A stretch of DNA of 64,000 nucleotides from Segatella hominis (lineage in GTDB: Bacteria; Bacteroidota; Bacteroidia; Bacteroidales; Bacteroidaceae). Position 1 is the stretch's first letter. Every line of letters begins with the position of its first letter. Positions 16,481 to 25,321 of the stretch are shown here, in pieces. The stretch lies in assembly GCF_004535825.1 (NCBI RefSeq), contig NZ_SGVY01000008.1, positions 1 to 64,000 on the forward strand. The letters run 5' to 3'. The position numbers were made by a program, and so were the translations under genes. Below the pieces are notes generated by a model, which was not told the DNA's origin, did not search any database, and saw only the letters and a list, made by a program, of their open reading frames with translations.

Positions 16481-17623
16481 TTATTGATTATTACCTAATT
16501 CTGTATCTTTGATATTGACATTCCAACCATTGACATTCACCTTGGTGATCATGTTGTAATCTCTCTTGTCCGATACGTAGAACATCAGAACGTAATGGTC
16601 TTCACGGTCCAGATACTCCTGGTCTTCCCAATTCTGGTTTACCTTTTCACCGCAAAGGGCAAGGAACCAAGGGAGAGAATGATTGAATAATTCTATAGGA
16701 TTATCCTTATCGCGCAGGTCGGTGATAATGATGCGCTTGTCATCATAATTGTTTTTGTCACCATCCCTTACGACACGTCTGTCATTCTGTCTTTCGAACA
16801 TACGAGAAGATGAGAGATCGTAAATCAAGGCCTGATCTACAGGTTCTTCATTCACCTCGGTATGTGCACCGTCATAGTTTGCTCTGCGCTCCATGTTGTA
16901 TGGCAAGTAGGTGATTCTTTCGTTCTTCACTTTCTCTCCTTTGTGATCGAGCCATGCTGAAGAACCTTCGATGCGAACGTCGAAATTCTCAGGTTTGAAA
17001 TCCGCCTGATCGTTCTCGTAAGGGAGCAATACGATGCGGTAAGTCTTGGTACACTTCATTAAGCTGAGTGTAGAAGTCACTACTGTACCTTCGTTTCCAT
17101 TTTGGTTCAGCCGCTGGAAGTCCACCTGGGTCTTTGCGGTGTATAAGGCTGCAAATTCCTTGTCGTTCTTGATTTCTTCGCCATTGTCCTTACCCATCCT
17201 TTCGGTCAGGTCGTCAATGGTAGAAACGCCCGGTGTAAGAGAAGCAAAACTGAACTCCATCTCGTCATCTTCTGCTCTTGACATCACCTGACGGTCGCGA
17301 GCCAGACATACGAAGGTATATTTCCCATCCTTCAGACCCGTAATTTCCATCGTGTGTCCAGTTTCAAACTTTTCTCGGCTTTCGATATAAGAGTCAAAGA
17401 ATTTGCCGTTTTCATCAAAGGCATAAACGTTGATATTCTTAACTTCAGCGGCGAAAGCGTCAGCTTGTTTCACGTTATATGTATAGTCGAACTGGAGAGC
17501 CACTTTACTTATTGCAGGCGGGCAGTCGTCCATGTCTTCCTTGATGCAAGAAGACATTGTGGTTAGTGCTATGGCTGAGAAACATACCAATTTAAACCAG
17601 TTGTTGTTGATGAATTTTGCCAT
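16481..17623 (-). CDS. FimB/Mfa2-family fimbrial anchor
   Basis: 380 residues, lipoprotein signal with Cys26 (MSSC), followed by IKEDMDDCPPAISKVALQFD and later EVKNINVYAFDENGKFFDSY and KDGKYTFVCLARDR. This Cys-containing N terminus with the VYAFDE strand and the YTFVCLA strand is the standard look of FimB/Mfa2 proteins, which anchor the fimbria in the outer membrane and limit its length. It directly follows the major subunit gene after a 270-base spacer that contains a strong hairpin. Confidence 0.9.
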   Translation of the reverse strand: MAKFINNNWFKLVCFSAIALTTMSSCIKEDMDDCPPAISKVALQFDYTYNVKQADAFAAEVKNINVYAFDENGKFFDSYIESREKFETGHTMEITGLKDGKYTFVCLARDRQVMSRAEDDEMEFSFASLTPGVSTIDDLTERMGKDNGEEIKNDKEFAALYTAKTQVDFQRLNQNGNEGTVVTSTLSLMKCTKTYRIVLLPYENDQADFKPENFDVRIEGSSAWLDHKGEKVKNERITYLPYNMERRANYDGAHTEVNEEPVDQALIYDLSSSRMFERQNDRRVVRDGDKNNYDDKRIIITDLRDKDNPIELFNHSLPWFLALCGEKVNQNWEDQEYLDREDHYVLMFYVSDKRDYNMITKVNVNGWNVNIKDTELGNNQ

Positions 17624-17854
17624 ATCGTTAAATCTTTATATTGTTAATATTCTTAGAAAAGTTCTCTTGAGTTATCTGGAGTGCCCTGCTTTTAGGGTAG
17701 GGCATCGTTGATTTCGTCTTTGGGGTGCTTTACTGGAAGCACTGGGTAATCCCATCTTTCTGTGGGTTGTCCCATCTTTCGGATGGAGGAGGTAGTAGGG
17801 GGTGAGTTTTATATCACTGTCTTATGGAGGCTTCGTTCTTGATTCTTTGGAGGA

Positions 17855-17885
17855 AATCTTTCGGAGGCAATGCCCCCGAAAGATT
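17855..17885 (-). promoter_or_regulatory. Hairpin between major subunit and anchor genes
   Basis: AATCTTTCGG (17855-17864) pairs with CCGAAAGATT (17876-17885), just after the major subunit stop. No U-tract follows on the minus strand, so it is more likely an mRNA stability or processing element than a full terminator. It could help the shaft protein be made in excess over the anchor. Confidence 0.6.
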
Positions 17886-17893
17886 GATGATAG

Positions 17894-19327
17894 TTACTTC
17901 AACTGAATATTAGTAGAGTTAAGTACCCAAGGGTTGATAGCTACTGTTACATTCATGTAGTAGTTAGGCTGGATATCGTCTGGAGTTGGTCCATTAGGAA
18001 CATCCTTACCTAAGTCGTAGATACCATTCACATTCATGCGATAGATGCTGTTGCGGAGAATTGAGTAGTAACCTTCACGTACGTAGTAGTTGTCCTCAAT
18101 GGTGTAGCGGTAGTACATCTTACCTGCACGGTAAACTTCGATGTTGTTGGCCTTGCGGAAGTTTGTTAACTTTTCGCCTTCCTCGATCAAGTTGCCCTGT
18201 GCATCCTTAATATTATTTACCACTTCTGCTGCTGTGAGCGCTCCGAATGGGTTACTTACTTCCTCGTCTGCCATCAAATCTGCGATACGGGTGTAAAGCT
18301 TGCCGTCATAGCGATAGAATGTGCCATCTGCGAAGTCTGCATTTGCCTTAGCACTTTCTGTCAATGTGGCCTTGATGCAGAAGTAGATTGATGTTGCATC
18401 ATCCTTTTCAGTTGTTGTATTCTCAAACATATAGTTCTTAGGAGTACGGGCGTTGGTGGTGAAATTCTCAAGACCTGCAGCCTGATACTTGGTACCGTAC
18501 TCTGTTGTTGGCTTGTAGTAAGGAGCAGTTTCTGCAATCAGCGCGTTGAGTGTCCACTTGCCTGTTGTGTTCCAATTCTGCACTACGTAAGAGTTGTTGT
18601 TCAAGTTTGACAGTGCGTATGTGTCATAAACTACACCTTCCAGATAATCCTCAAAGTTCTTGGTGGTAGTTTCTGGCTTTCTTTCAATCTTGGTTACATC
18701 TACGGTAGGAGCATCTACTCTTGCTACAACTCGGTCGAGAGAGATCTGGGTAGCAATGGCAGGGGTAGCCTCGTTCTTATTGTCTGCTGTAAAGGTAACA
18801 GTACTGTGATCTGCCTGCTTGTTCTTGTCGTTCTGGTTGAACATTACGAAATGGTTGTTGCTTGCATAGTTTGCACCTCCGACTGTTGATCCTGCAAATG
18901 CTGCATTGGCTGCGAGAGGATAGTCTAAATCTGCGTTTGCCAAGAAGTAAACGGTGTATGGTGTGTTCTCTTTCACGTCGTTTACACTCACCTTGATAGG
19001 CTTGGTCTCACCAGCAGTTGTCTGGGTAGGAGCTGTCTTCCAGTCACTTGCCGTTACGGTCTTCTTGAAGATTCTTTCTGTACCTTGATAGATATAGATG
19101 GTACCAGATGTGATGGTGCTTTCCTCTACTGTTCCGTTCTCAGGGTTAGATTGGGTAGTTCTGGTAGCATCACCAGCAGAACCTTTTACTTGGATAGTCA
19201 TGTTATAGAAACCCTCTACTGTTTCCTGACCAGTGGTAGGAGACATTGTGTCGTCAGTGCTGCAACTGTTGAATGTGAATGCTGCTATCGCTAACATACT
19301 CATTGCGAATAGATTAAATTTCTTCAT
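17894..19327 (-). CDS. Mfa1-family major fimbrial subunit
   Basis: 477 residues. A lipoprotein signal ends FTFNSC (Cys22). Family features follow: VEGFYNMTIQVKG, the ESTITSGTIYIYQGTERIF strand region, NTPYTVYFLANADLDYPL, LDRVVARVDAP, and a C-terminal Mfa1-like domain with SILRNSIYRMNVNGIYDLG and a final YYMNVTVAINPWVLNSTNIQLK. In Mfa1/FimA proteins the lipidated precursor is cleaved after an Arg and the last strand completes the neighbouring subunit. The Arg in DATRTTQ is a candidate site, by inference. This is the shaft protein of the fimbria encoded by the operon. Confidence 0.92.
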   Translation of the reverse strand: MKKFNLFAMSMLAIAAFTFNSCSTDDTMSPTTGQETVEGFYNMTIQVKGSAGDATRTTQSNPENGTVEESTITSGTIYIYQGTERIFKKTVTASDWKTAPTQTTAGETKPIKVSVNDVKENTPYTVYFLANADLDYPLAANAAFAGSTVGGANYASNNHFVMFNQNDKNKQADHSTVTFTADNKNEATPAIATQISLDRVVARVDAPTVDVTKIERKPETTTKNFEDYLEGVVYDTYALSNLNNNSYVVQNWNTTGKWTLNALIAETAPYYKPTTEYGTKYQAAGLENFTTNARTPKNYMFENTTTEKDDATSIYFCIKATLTESAKANADFADGTFYRYDGKLYTRIADLMADEEVSNPFGALTAAEVVNNIKDAQGNLIEEGEKLTNFRKANNIEVYRAGKMYYRYTIEDNYYVREGYYSILRNSIYRMNVNGIYDLGKDVPNGPTPDDIQPNYYMNVTVAINPWVLNSTNIQLK

Positions 19328-19548
19328 AATCTTAAGTTCTTAAAACGTTAAACAATTATTTTACTTATACATTAATTCTAAAAAAGAAGTTTCGCATATT
19401 TTGTAGCAAAAGTTATTTGCTTTTTTTATAAACCTTCTTAAACTTAATTCTCTTTACAATTTATGAGTCATCTTTTACTTATGAAATCCTCTTTTGTTGA
19501 ATAATCATCTTTTACTATACATTATATATATAGATATTCATCCTTTGA

Positions 19549-20976
19549 TTACATCCTTCTGAGAAGTTCCTGAAGATTAATCTTGGCTTCCTTCAAACCA
19601 GCCTTATCTGCTTTTTCGAAGTAGGTCTTGGCAGTCTGATAATCATTCTTCAGAACAGCAAGTGCGCCTTTAGCGTTGTCCACTTCCGGACCATTTCCAG
19701 CCTTCTTCAAGTAATTCTCTGCGCTTACCTTATCGCCTCTATCGATGGCAGTATAGGCTGCGTTGAGATTAGCAAGTTCTTCCTCTGGGAACATCTTTAC
19801 GGCGATATCAAATACCTCATTGTATTCCTTGCTTCCCTTTTCGTAACTGTTGGCTACTGCATACATCTCTTCGAGGGATAGCTTTTGTGGACGGGTCTTG
19901 ATAATCTTGCGAGCTTCTTCGAGATTGAAATGTCTTACGTCGTAATTGATTTCATATTCGGTGCGGCGCAAAGGTGGATATACTTGGTTGATGAGATATC
20001 TGTGTGCATCTCCTGCTTTGGCTGCAATCGCTCTTTCCATTTCGTCTGGTCCCATGTTGCTGTTGAGGATGTTCAGCACGGTTGCCTTCTGCGGGATGTT
20101 GTTCTTGGCTACGTAGTCACGCACTCCCTGCCAGTCTTCTGCAGTAGAGGAGAACTTGAACAGTTTCATTTCCACTGGATAGAGGTTGCGCAGATAGTCA
20201 TAAACGGCTTTAGTACGGTTCTTAGCCAATTTCTCATTGTTGGCATAGCTGCCGTCTGGGGAGGCGTAACCATGTAGTGAAATCGAAGTGATGTGTACGT
20301 CTGCGTCGTTCTTCACCAGGTCGATGGTCTTGCGCATCTTGTCTAATTCTGCTTGATTGTTGCCTAGTTTTGTATTGATAATTGCTTTATTGATATGAAA
20401 ATTGAGTTGTGCCGTACCCTTTTCCTGTCGGTTCTTGATAGGTTCTGCCTTAGGTCTCACGTATGCATATTGCAATTTCATTGGTCCTGGCAGGGCTTCA
20501 CCGATGCGGCTGAACAAACCGTTTTCTACAATAGCTTGGTTACATCCGCAGACATCTTGTCCGACAACGAGTTGTGAGTTGTTCATCCACTCGCGATATG
20601 GAGTTGTATAAGCATAATGTATGGTCTGGGCTTCCTTATTGTTACGTCTGGTAACGATAAGTGGATTTTGGGTGGCAGTCTTGTTGTTGCGCTGGTAATA
20701 GATGTAGCGTTTGCGTCCCATGATTTCCACCGCAGGCATTTTGAGCGTATCTTGCTGGTTGACGATCATCGGGATGATGACGGTTCCCTTATTGCTTTTC
20801 ACCTGAAGGTTGTCAAGCTTGAAATCCATATTGACAGCAACGTTATTGCCTGTTTTTTTCACTTCCTTGTTGAGAAGGCTCACTTTTCCACCTACCAATT
20901 GCTGTGCTTTGGCAGGCATACAGAGCAGAATGACTGCTGCTGCGAGGCTTAATTTGATGATATGAAATGTTCTCAT
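19549..20976 (-). CDS. DUF3868/OmpA-like and TPR fimbria-associated protein
   Basis: 475 residues with a signal peptide (cleavage near AKAQQ). The N-terminal half fits DUF3868, a domain found next to Mfa/Fim fimbriae. The middle contains an OmpA-like segment SISLHGYASPDGSYANNEKLAKNRTKAV. The C-terminal ~120 residues form TPR-like helices (AYTAIDRGDKVSAENYLKKAG, GALAVLKNDYQTAKTYFEKA). It probably acts at the outer membrane or periplasm in fimbrial assembly, perhaps linking to peptidoglycan through the OmpA segment. The gap to the major subunit gene is 221 bases, so the major subunit may have its own promoter, although I found only a poor -7 match. Confidence 0.82.
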   Translation of the reverse strand: MRTFHIIKLSLAAAVILLCMPAKAQQLVGGKVSLLNKEVKKTGNNVAVNMDFKLDNLQVKSNKGTVIIPMIVNQQDTLKMPAVEIMGRKRYIYYQRNNKTATQNPLIVTRRNNKEAQTIHYAYTTPYREWMNNSQLVVGQDVCGCNQAIVENGLFSRIGEALPGPMKLQYAYVRPKAEPIKNRQEKGTAQLNFHINKAIINTKLGNNQAELDKMRKTIDLVKNDADVHITSISLHGYASPDGSYANNEKLAKNRTKAVYDYLRNLYPVEMKLFKFSSTAEDWQGVRDYVAKNNIPQKATVLNILNSNMGPDEMERAIAAKAGDAHRYLINQVYPPLRRTEYEINYDVRHFNLEEARKIIKTRPQKLSLEEMYAVANSYEKGSKEYNEVFDIAVKMFPEEELANLNAAYTAIDRGDKVSAENYLKKAGNGPEVDNAKGALAVLKNDYQTAKTYFEKADKAGLKEAKINLQELLRRM

Positions 20977-21050
20977 AATTGAAGTCTTTTACTAAATGAT
21001 AGAAACAATGTAATGCCTAAATGATAAGAATACTACCTTGCTGATGTCGT

Positions 21051-21635
21051 TTAGAAGACATACACCAGGTTGATGGCTGCCTTGGTAGGGCCTACGTAGT
21101 GGTGGCTCTTGTCACTTTCTACTTTCTCGCCGCATTTCTCACATTCGTATTGGTCATACTTGGAGAAAACGTACCCTAATCCCAACTCTGCTTCCAAGTT
21201 CCAGTGCTTGGAGAGTGTCCAGGTGTAGCCGTATGCGATTCCGGCTCCTATCATCCATCCCTCGAAGCGATGTTCTTTCAACTTGGAGAAATCTGTTCCC
21301 AGTAACATGAAGTCTGCATCAATATTACCTATATTATACTGTCCACCCAAGGCATGGAAACCAAGGAAGTGCCCCATCATCTTGTTGCAGAACCAATATC
21401 GTGCTTCAGGTTGTACGATCCAATGCTTCCACTTCTTATTGTCTGAGAAAGACCAAGGATTATAATTTCCCGACAGATCGAATGTCCATTTCGGTGCAAG
21501 GCTGAACTCAACTCCAAGATTGAAGGTGGTTGTTGCATCATACAAGAGGTTGGTCTTGATGGCTGCCTTTTGGGCTATTGCCGAATAGGAAAATCCTATG
21601 CAGGCAATCATTGTTATAATCATCTTTTGCTTCAT
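21051..21635 (-). CDS. DUF3575 outer-membrane protein, first gene of the fimbrial operon
   Basis: 194 residues, signal peptide ending near AIAQ. The motif AAIKTNLLYDATTTFNLGVEF and the strands NPWSFSDNKKWKHWIVQPEARYWF and WNLEAELGLGYVF are typical of DUF3575 beta-barrel-like proteins, which usually precede DUF3868 genes in Bacteroidales fimbrial loci. Probable location: outer membrane. A short segment with two CxxC-like cysteines (YECEKCGEKV) near the C terminus is unusual for a barrel loop. It heads the operon; the repeats upstream (21657-21810) are candidate regulatory sites. Confidence 0.85.
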   Translation of the reverse strand: MKQKMIITMIACIGFSYSAIAQKAAIKTNLLYDATTTFNLGVEFSLAPKWTFDLSGNYNPWSFSDNKKWKHWIVQPEARYWFCNKMMGHFLGFHALGGQYNIGNIDADFMLLGTDFSKLKEHRFEGWMIGAGIAYGYTWTLSKHWNLEAELGLGYVFSKYDQYECEKCGEKVESDKSHHYVGPTKAAINLVYVF

Positions 21636-21656
21636 AATCTTATGTTTTATGATTTT

Positions 21657-21810
21657 GTTCTTAGAATTATTTACTTTTATTATTCTTTTAAACTTTGAAG
21701 TTCTTAGAAAAATTACTTTTATGATTTTTGTCTTTTACTTTTTTATTGGTTTTAGAAATCATTACTTTTATCTTTCCTCTAAACTTTGTAAGTTCTTAGA
21801 ATCGTTAAAT
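21657..21810. repeat. Four spaced direct repeats ahead of the fimbrial operon
   Basis: The core TTCTTAGAA followed by ATTACTTTTAT recurs, imperfectly, at 21657-21680, 21700-21722, 21748-21771 and 21791-21810 (the last is shorter), with steps of 43 to 48 bases. They lie in the 400-base intergenic region shared by the fimbrial operon and the divergent regulator, where an activator or repressor would be expected to bind. The rest of that region is AT-rich and holds no gene. Confidence 0.6.
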
Positions 21811-21992
21811 GGTAGATTTTTTGTTCTTTCTGGTGGCAAATTTATAATGAATTCTCTTTGGTTGCAAGTTTTTTAGCACTGAAAAATACTGAAAAATGCG
21901 ATTTTTTCTACATTTACAACTAAAAAACACTGAAATTTACCCCTAAAAACTAAAAAATCTCCAAAAAGAATACGAATCTCAAAATAAAAGCG

Positions 21993-22000
21993 TATTTTTG
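21993..22000 (+). promoter_or_regulatory. -7 element of the LuxR-type regulator
   Basis: TATTTTTG fits the -7 consensus about 40 bases before the regulator start. No convincing -33 box was seen. Confidence 0.45.
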
Positions 22001-22039
22001 CGAAAAAGATGATGGTTAACTTTTTGATAGAATTATTGT

Positions 22040-23025
22040 ATGAAAGGTCTTAGTAATAGTACGGTGAAAATGATACGATTTATAGAATTGTATCTTTGTC
22101 CACAATATTGTGGTGTGATTGATAGAAGAAGAGTGATAGCTTATCTGTTCTTTACACTGATAGAAGCTGTTGTGATTCCTCTGCATTTCTTCTTGTTTCT
22201 GATGTTCTGGGAGCCTATGGGCTTTGGTCTTACCTGTGCCCATCTGATAGCTTTCTCTGTCATCCAATGGACCATCTGGAAGCAAAGCTTAAGTTTCGAT
22301 AATGGTTTGTCAGCCCTGCTGATGCTGGCTGCTGGTAAACTGATGATTGACAGTATATTCTGTATTTTTTTGGAGTTGTCGAAGATCATATCTCTGTTTT
22401 GGGTAATGTCTTCGTCATGATGGTTATCGGAATTACCGCTCTCAGTCTGATGTTGCGTAAAACGGCTTTGGTCGTAGCTCTGGCGATGATTCCTGCATTG
22501 GCTTTATATGTTTATATGGAACCTTCTGTTACCTTATGGTTCTCATTGAAGCCTTTACTCGTGGGTATATTGATGTTCGGCTATGTCTATACCTATAATA
22601 TGAGTAAGGTGACTAAAGGATTGCGCCAACCGCGTGAAATCAATCAGGAAGAGAAGAAGGCATTGGAAATGCTTGCCAATATTCGTGATTTGGATCATGA
22701 TAAAGCAGAAAGTTTGCTGGAAAGACTTACTCCTGAAATGCGTCAGCGTATTGTGGGGCTTGCCACTGAGCGGTTGAGAAAGGAAGAAAGGGAACTCTTA
22801 GCTTGGGATCTGATATGTGTGGAACTGACCAAAAGCGAAAAGGTTATCTGCAAATTGATATTGGAAGGAAAGACGCTGAAGGAAATCTGTTCTTTACTCA
22901 ACAAGTCTGAGTCTAATATCACCAGCCAGCGCTGTCATATTCGCAGAAAACTGAAAATGGGACGTAAGGATGATTTGCGACGTACTTTGGAATTAAAAAT
23001 TATAGAGGTAAGAGATGCGCTTTAG
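22040..23025 (+). pseudogene. LuxR-type membrane regulator interrupted by a -1 frameshift at a T7 tract
   Basis: Two overlapping frames make one protein. The upstream frame (22040-22420) encodes four or five hydrophobic helices and then stops. The downstream frame has no good start of its own (only TTG at 22399, or two ATGs within a helix). It continues the membrane region and ends in a LuxR-type HTH: LTKSEKVICKLILEGKTLKEICSLLNKSESN. Shifting -1 at T TTT TTG (T7 at 22365-22371) joins them smoothly into FFGVVEDHISVLGNVFVMM and gives about 328 residues. The tract is either a phase-variable homopolymer, a programmed slippery site or a recent loss of one T. The gene is divergent from the fimbrial operon and is the obvious candidate regulator for it. 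Confidence 0.8.
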
Positions 23026-23085
23026 GCCATCTCTTATCTCTATTACTTTTATGTCAACCGTTCATTGATGTTGATGAACTGTCTT

Positions 23086-24603
23086 TTAATCTTCCATTCT
23101 CAGGAAGGCTTTAGGCAGATAGTCTATGAGATCGCCTGCGATGAGGCTCTCCTTGCCCAGATCTTTTATAGCTAAGTCGCCTGCGAGTCCATGAAGATAC
23201 ATGCCTATTTTGCAAGCTTCTGCCTGTCTGTAACCTCGGGCCAATAAGGCTGTGATAATGCCTGTCAAGACATCTCCGCTGCCGGCAGTAGCCATTCCGC
23301 TGTTGCCTGTTGAATTGAATTCGATATGCCCGTTTGGCAAACAAAGTGCAGAATAGTGTCCTTTGAGAATGATGTAAGCCTGGAGCCGCTCTGCCAATTC
23401 ACTGGCTTTCATCAGCCGTTCGTAACTGTTTGCACAGGTGTTACCTACCAGACGGTCTAATTCCTTAGGGTGGGGAGTCATGATGATTCCCTTCGGCAGT
23501 TGCTGCATCCACGCTCTATGACTTGCCAGAATATTGATGGCATCTGCATCTACGACGAGTGGACAGGCGGTACGTCGTATTTGTGCAATCAGGGCGATGG
23601 CTGTTCCTTCGTTAATACCTAATCCCGGACCGATTCCGACGGCATCAAAGGCGTCTGCATCTGTAGGTTCACTGAAATAAGTTTCTTCGTGATCCAGTTG
23701 GAGGACAGCTTCCGGTACGCTGATTTGCATGATGTCGTAATTTCGCTTGGGCGTATGGGTAGTAACTTTTCCTACACCGGCTCTCAGACAGGCTTTGGTT
23801 GCCAATATGGCTGCTCCTGTCATTCCATAGCTTCCTGCGATGAGAAGCGCATTGCCCATACTGCCTTTGTGGGCAAAGTCGTTGCGAGGTTTCATCATGT
23901 GGCGGATATCGCTTTCTTCCAGGATGGAACATTTGCAGTCGGCATTTTGTATGAACTCATGCGAAAGGCGGATATCCAGTACCTTGAGGCGCCCGATGTA
24001 CTGCTGCATGTCGGCAAGCATCATGGAAAGCTTTTTCTGCTGGAGTGTCAGGGTAAGGTCTGCATGGATGATGTTGGCGTGGATGTTATAGGTGTTATCT
24101 TCGCACATCAGTCCGGACGGGATGTCGATACTTACCACCTTGGCTGCACTCTGGTTGATGTATTTCACCATTGCAGCAAAACCTCCGGCTAAAGGCTTGT
24201 TAAGGCCGCTGCCAAACATGCCGTCGATGACAACGGTCTTGTCTGTGAGCTGCGGCGGATCAAGGTTGACCGTAATTTCTGTAAACTGTCTGATCTGTTT
24301 GCATTCTGTAAGCCTCTTCTTATTGGCTGCACAGTCTGCAGAGAGTTTATTATGTACGTTAAACAGATATACCGAAACCGGATAACCATCTTCTGCCAGT
24401 AGTCGGGCCACCGCAAGCGCATCACCACCATTGTTGCCAGGACCGGCAAAGACAACAATGGGAGTACGGCTGGACCATTCTTCCTCAATGCTTCGGGTAA
24501 TGGCTTTAGCCGCACGCTCCATCAGATTGAGCGATGAGATAGGTTCATGCTCGATGGTATATCTGTCCAATTCATGAATCTGAGTACTTGTAAATATCTT
24601 CAT
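23086..24603 (-). CDS. nnr: Bifunctional NAD(P)H-hydrate epimerase / ADP-dependent dehydratase
   Basis: 505 residues, starting MKIFTSTQIHELDRYT. I chose this start because the longer frame runs across the intergenic promoter region. The N-terminal ~220 residues are the YjeF epimerase domain (VFAGPGNNGGDALAVAR, VVIDGMFGSGLNKPL). The C-terminal ~280 residues are the ribokinase-like dehydratase (NDFAHKGSMGNALLIAGSYGMTGAA, GIGPGLG, MTPHPKELDRL, and the catalytic NSGMATAGSGDVLTG). It repairs hydrated NADH and NADPH in the cytoplasm. Its promoter region is shared with the divergent hpt gene. Confidence 0.95.
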   Translation of the reverse strand: MKIFTSTQIHELDRYTIEHEPISSLNLMERAAKAITRSIEEEWSSRTPIVVFAGPGNNGGDALAVARLLAEDGYPVSVYLFNVHNKLSADCAANKKRLTECKQIRQFTEITVNLDPPQLTDKTVVIDGMFGSGLNKPLAGGFAAMVKYINQSAAKVVSIDIPSGLMCEDNTYNIHANIIHADLTLTLQQKKLSMMLADMQQYIGRLKVLDIRLSHEFIQNADCKCSILEESDIRHMMKPRNDFAHKGSMGNALLIAGSYGMTGAAILATKACLRAGVGKVTTHTPKRNYDIMQISVPEAVLQLDHEETYFSEPTDADAFDAVGIGPGLGINEGTAIALIAQIRRTACPLVVDADAINILASHRAWMQQLPKGIIMTPHPKELDRLVGNTCANSYERLMKASELAERLQAYIILKGHYSALCLPNGHIEFNSTGNSGMATAGSGDVLTGIITALLARGYRQAEACKIGMYLHGLAGDLAIKDLGKESLIAGDLIDYLPKAFLRMED

Positions 24604-24653
24604 ATTTCTCCTATTTCTCCTATTATTGTGGGGGTGTTCTTTTTCTACAAATG

Positions 24654-24661
24654 CAAAAGTA
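24654..24661 (-). promoter_or_regulatory. -7 element for nnr
   Basis: TACTTTTG on the minus strand, about 50 bases before the nnr start. Confidence 0.5.
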
Positions 24662-24705
24662 CTAAAAAAAGCCCGATGAAAGCATGAAGTTTCGTATTTT
24701 TTTCG

Positions 24706-24713
24706 TAATTTTG
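24706..24713 (+). promoter_or_regulatory. -7 element for hpt
   Basis: TAATTTTG, 23 bases before the hpt start codon, divergent from the nnr promoter. Confidence 0.5.
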
Positions 24714-24736
24714 CACAAAATATTATTTTCAAGACT

Positions 24737-25273
24737 ATGGGTATAGTTAAAATCAAGGACAAAACCTTTAAGACTTCCATTCCGGAAGCAGAGATTTTGA
24801 AGAAAGTACAGGTCGTGGCAGACCGCATAAACAAGGACTTTGAGGGTAAGAAACCTGTGTTCTTGGCAGTGTTGAATGGCTCGTTTATTTTTGCTGCCGA
24901 TTTGATGCGCATGATAACGATACCGAGTGAGATTTCATTTGTGAAATATGCTTCCTATGAGGGCACTTCCTCTACCGGCAGCATGAAGACGCTCATGGGT
25001 ATCAATCAGGATTTGGCTGGTCGCCATGTCATTATTGTGGAGGATATCGTTGATTCAGGTTTTACCATGGCCCACATGATAGAGGAACTCAAGAAAATGA
25101 ATCCTGCATCAGTAGAAATCTGCTCTCTTCTCGTGAAACCGGGTAACCTGAAGGTTAATCTCGATATCAATTATGCAGTGATGGAAATCCCTAATGATTT
25201 TATCGTGGGATATGGTCTGGATTATGATCAGGAAGGCAGAAACCTCCGTGATATCTATACGATAGTGGAGTAA
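24737..25273 (+). CDS. hpt: Hypoxanthine phosphoribosyltransferase
   Basis: 178 residues. It converts hypoxanthine (and often guanine) plus PRPP to the nucleoside monophosphate in purine salvage. The PRPP-binding motif HVIIVEDIVDSGFTMA is intact, the flexible-loop region SSTGSMKTL is present, and LLVKPG and the C-terminal IVGYGLDYDQEGRNLRDIY are typical of bacterial HPRTs. Adenylate kinase follows after 48 bases on the same strand, so purine salvage and nucleotide phosphorylation are likely co-expressed. Confidence 0.95.
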   Translation: MGIVKIKDKTFKTSIPEAEILKKVQVVADRINKDFEGKKPVFLAVLNGSFIFAADLMRMITIPSEISFVKYASYEGTSSTGSMKTLMGINQDLAGRHVIIVEDIVDSGFTMAHMIEELKKMNPASVEICSLLVKPGNLKVNLDINYAVMEIPNDFIVGYGLDYDQEGRNLRDIYTIVE

Positions 25274-25321
25274 GATTGTGGAAGAATAACAATATATAAT
25301 TTTATATACATAATAAAGAAG

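Noticed and set aside
24604-24912. N-terminal extension of nnr
   Set aside because: The extra 103 codons run through the divergent promoter region and into hpt; the YjeF domain starts right at 24603.
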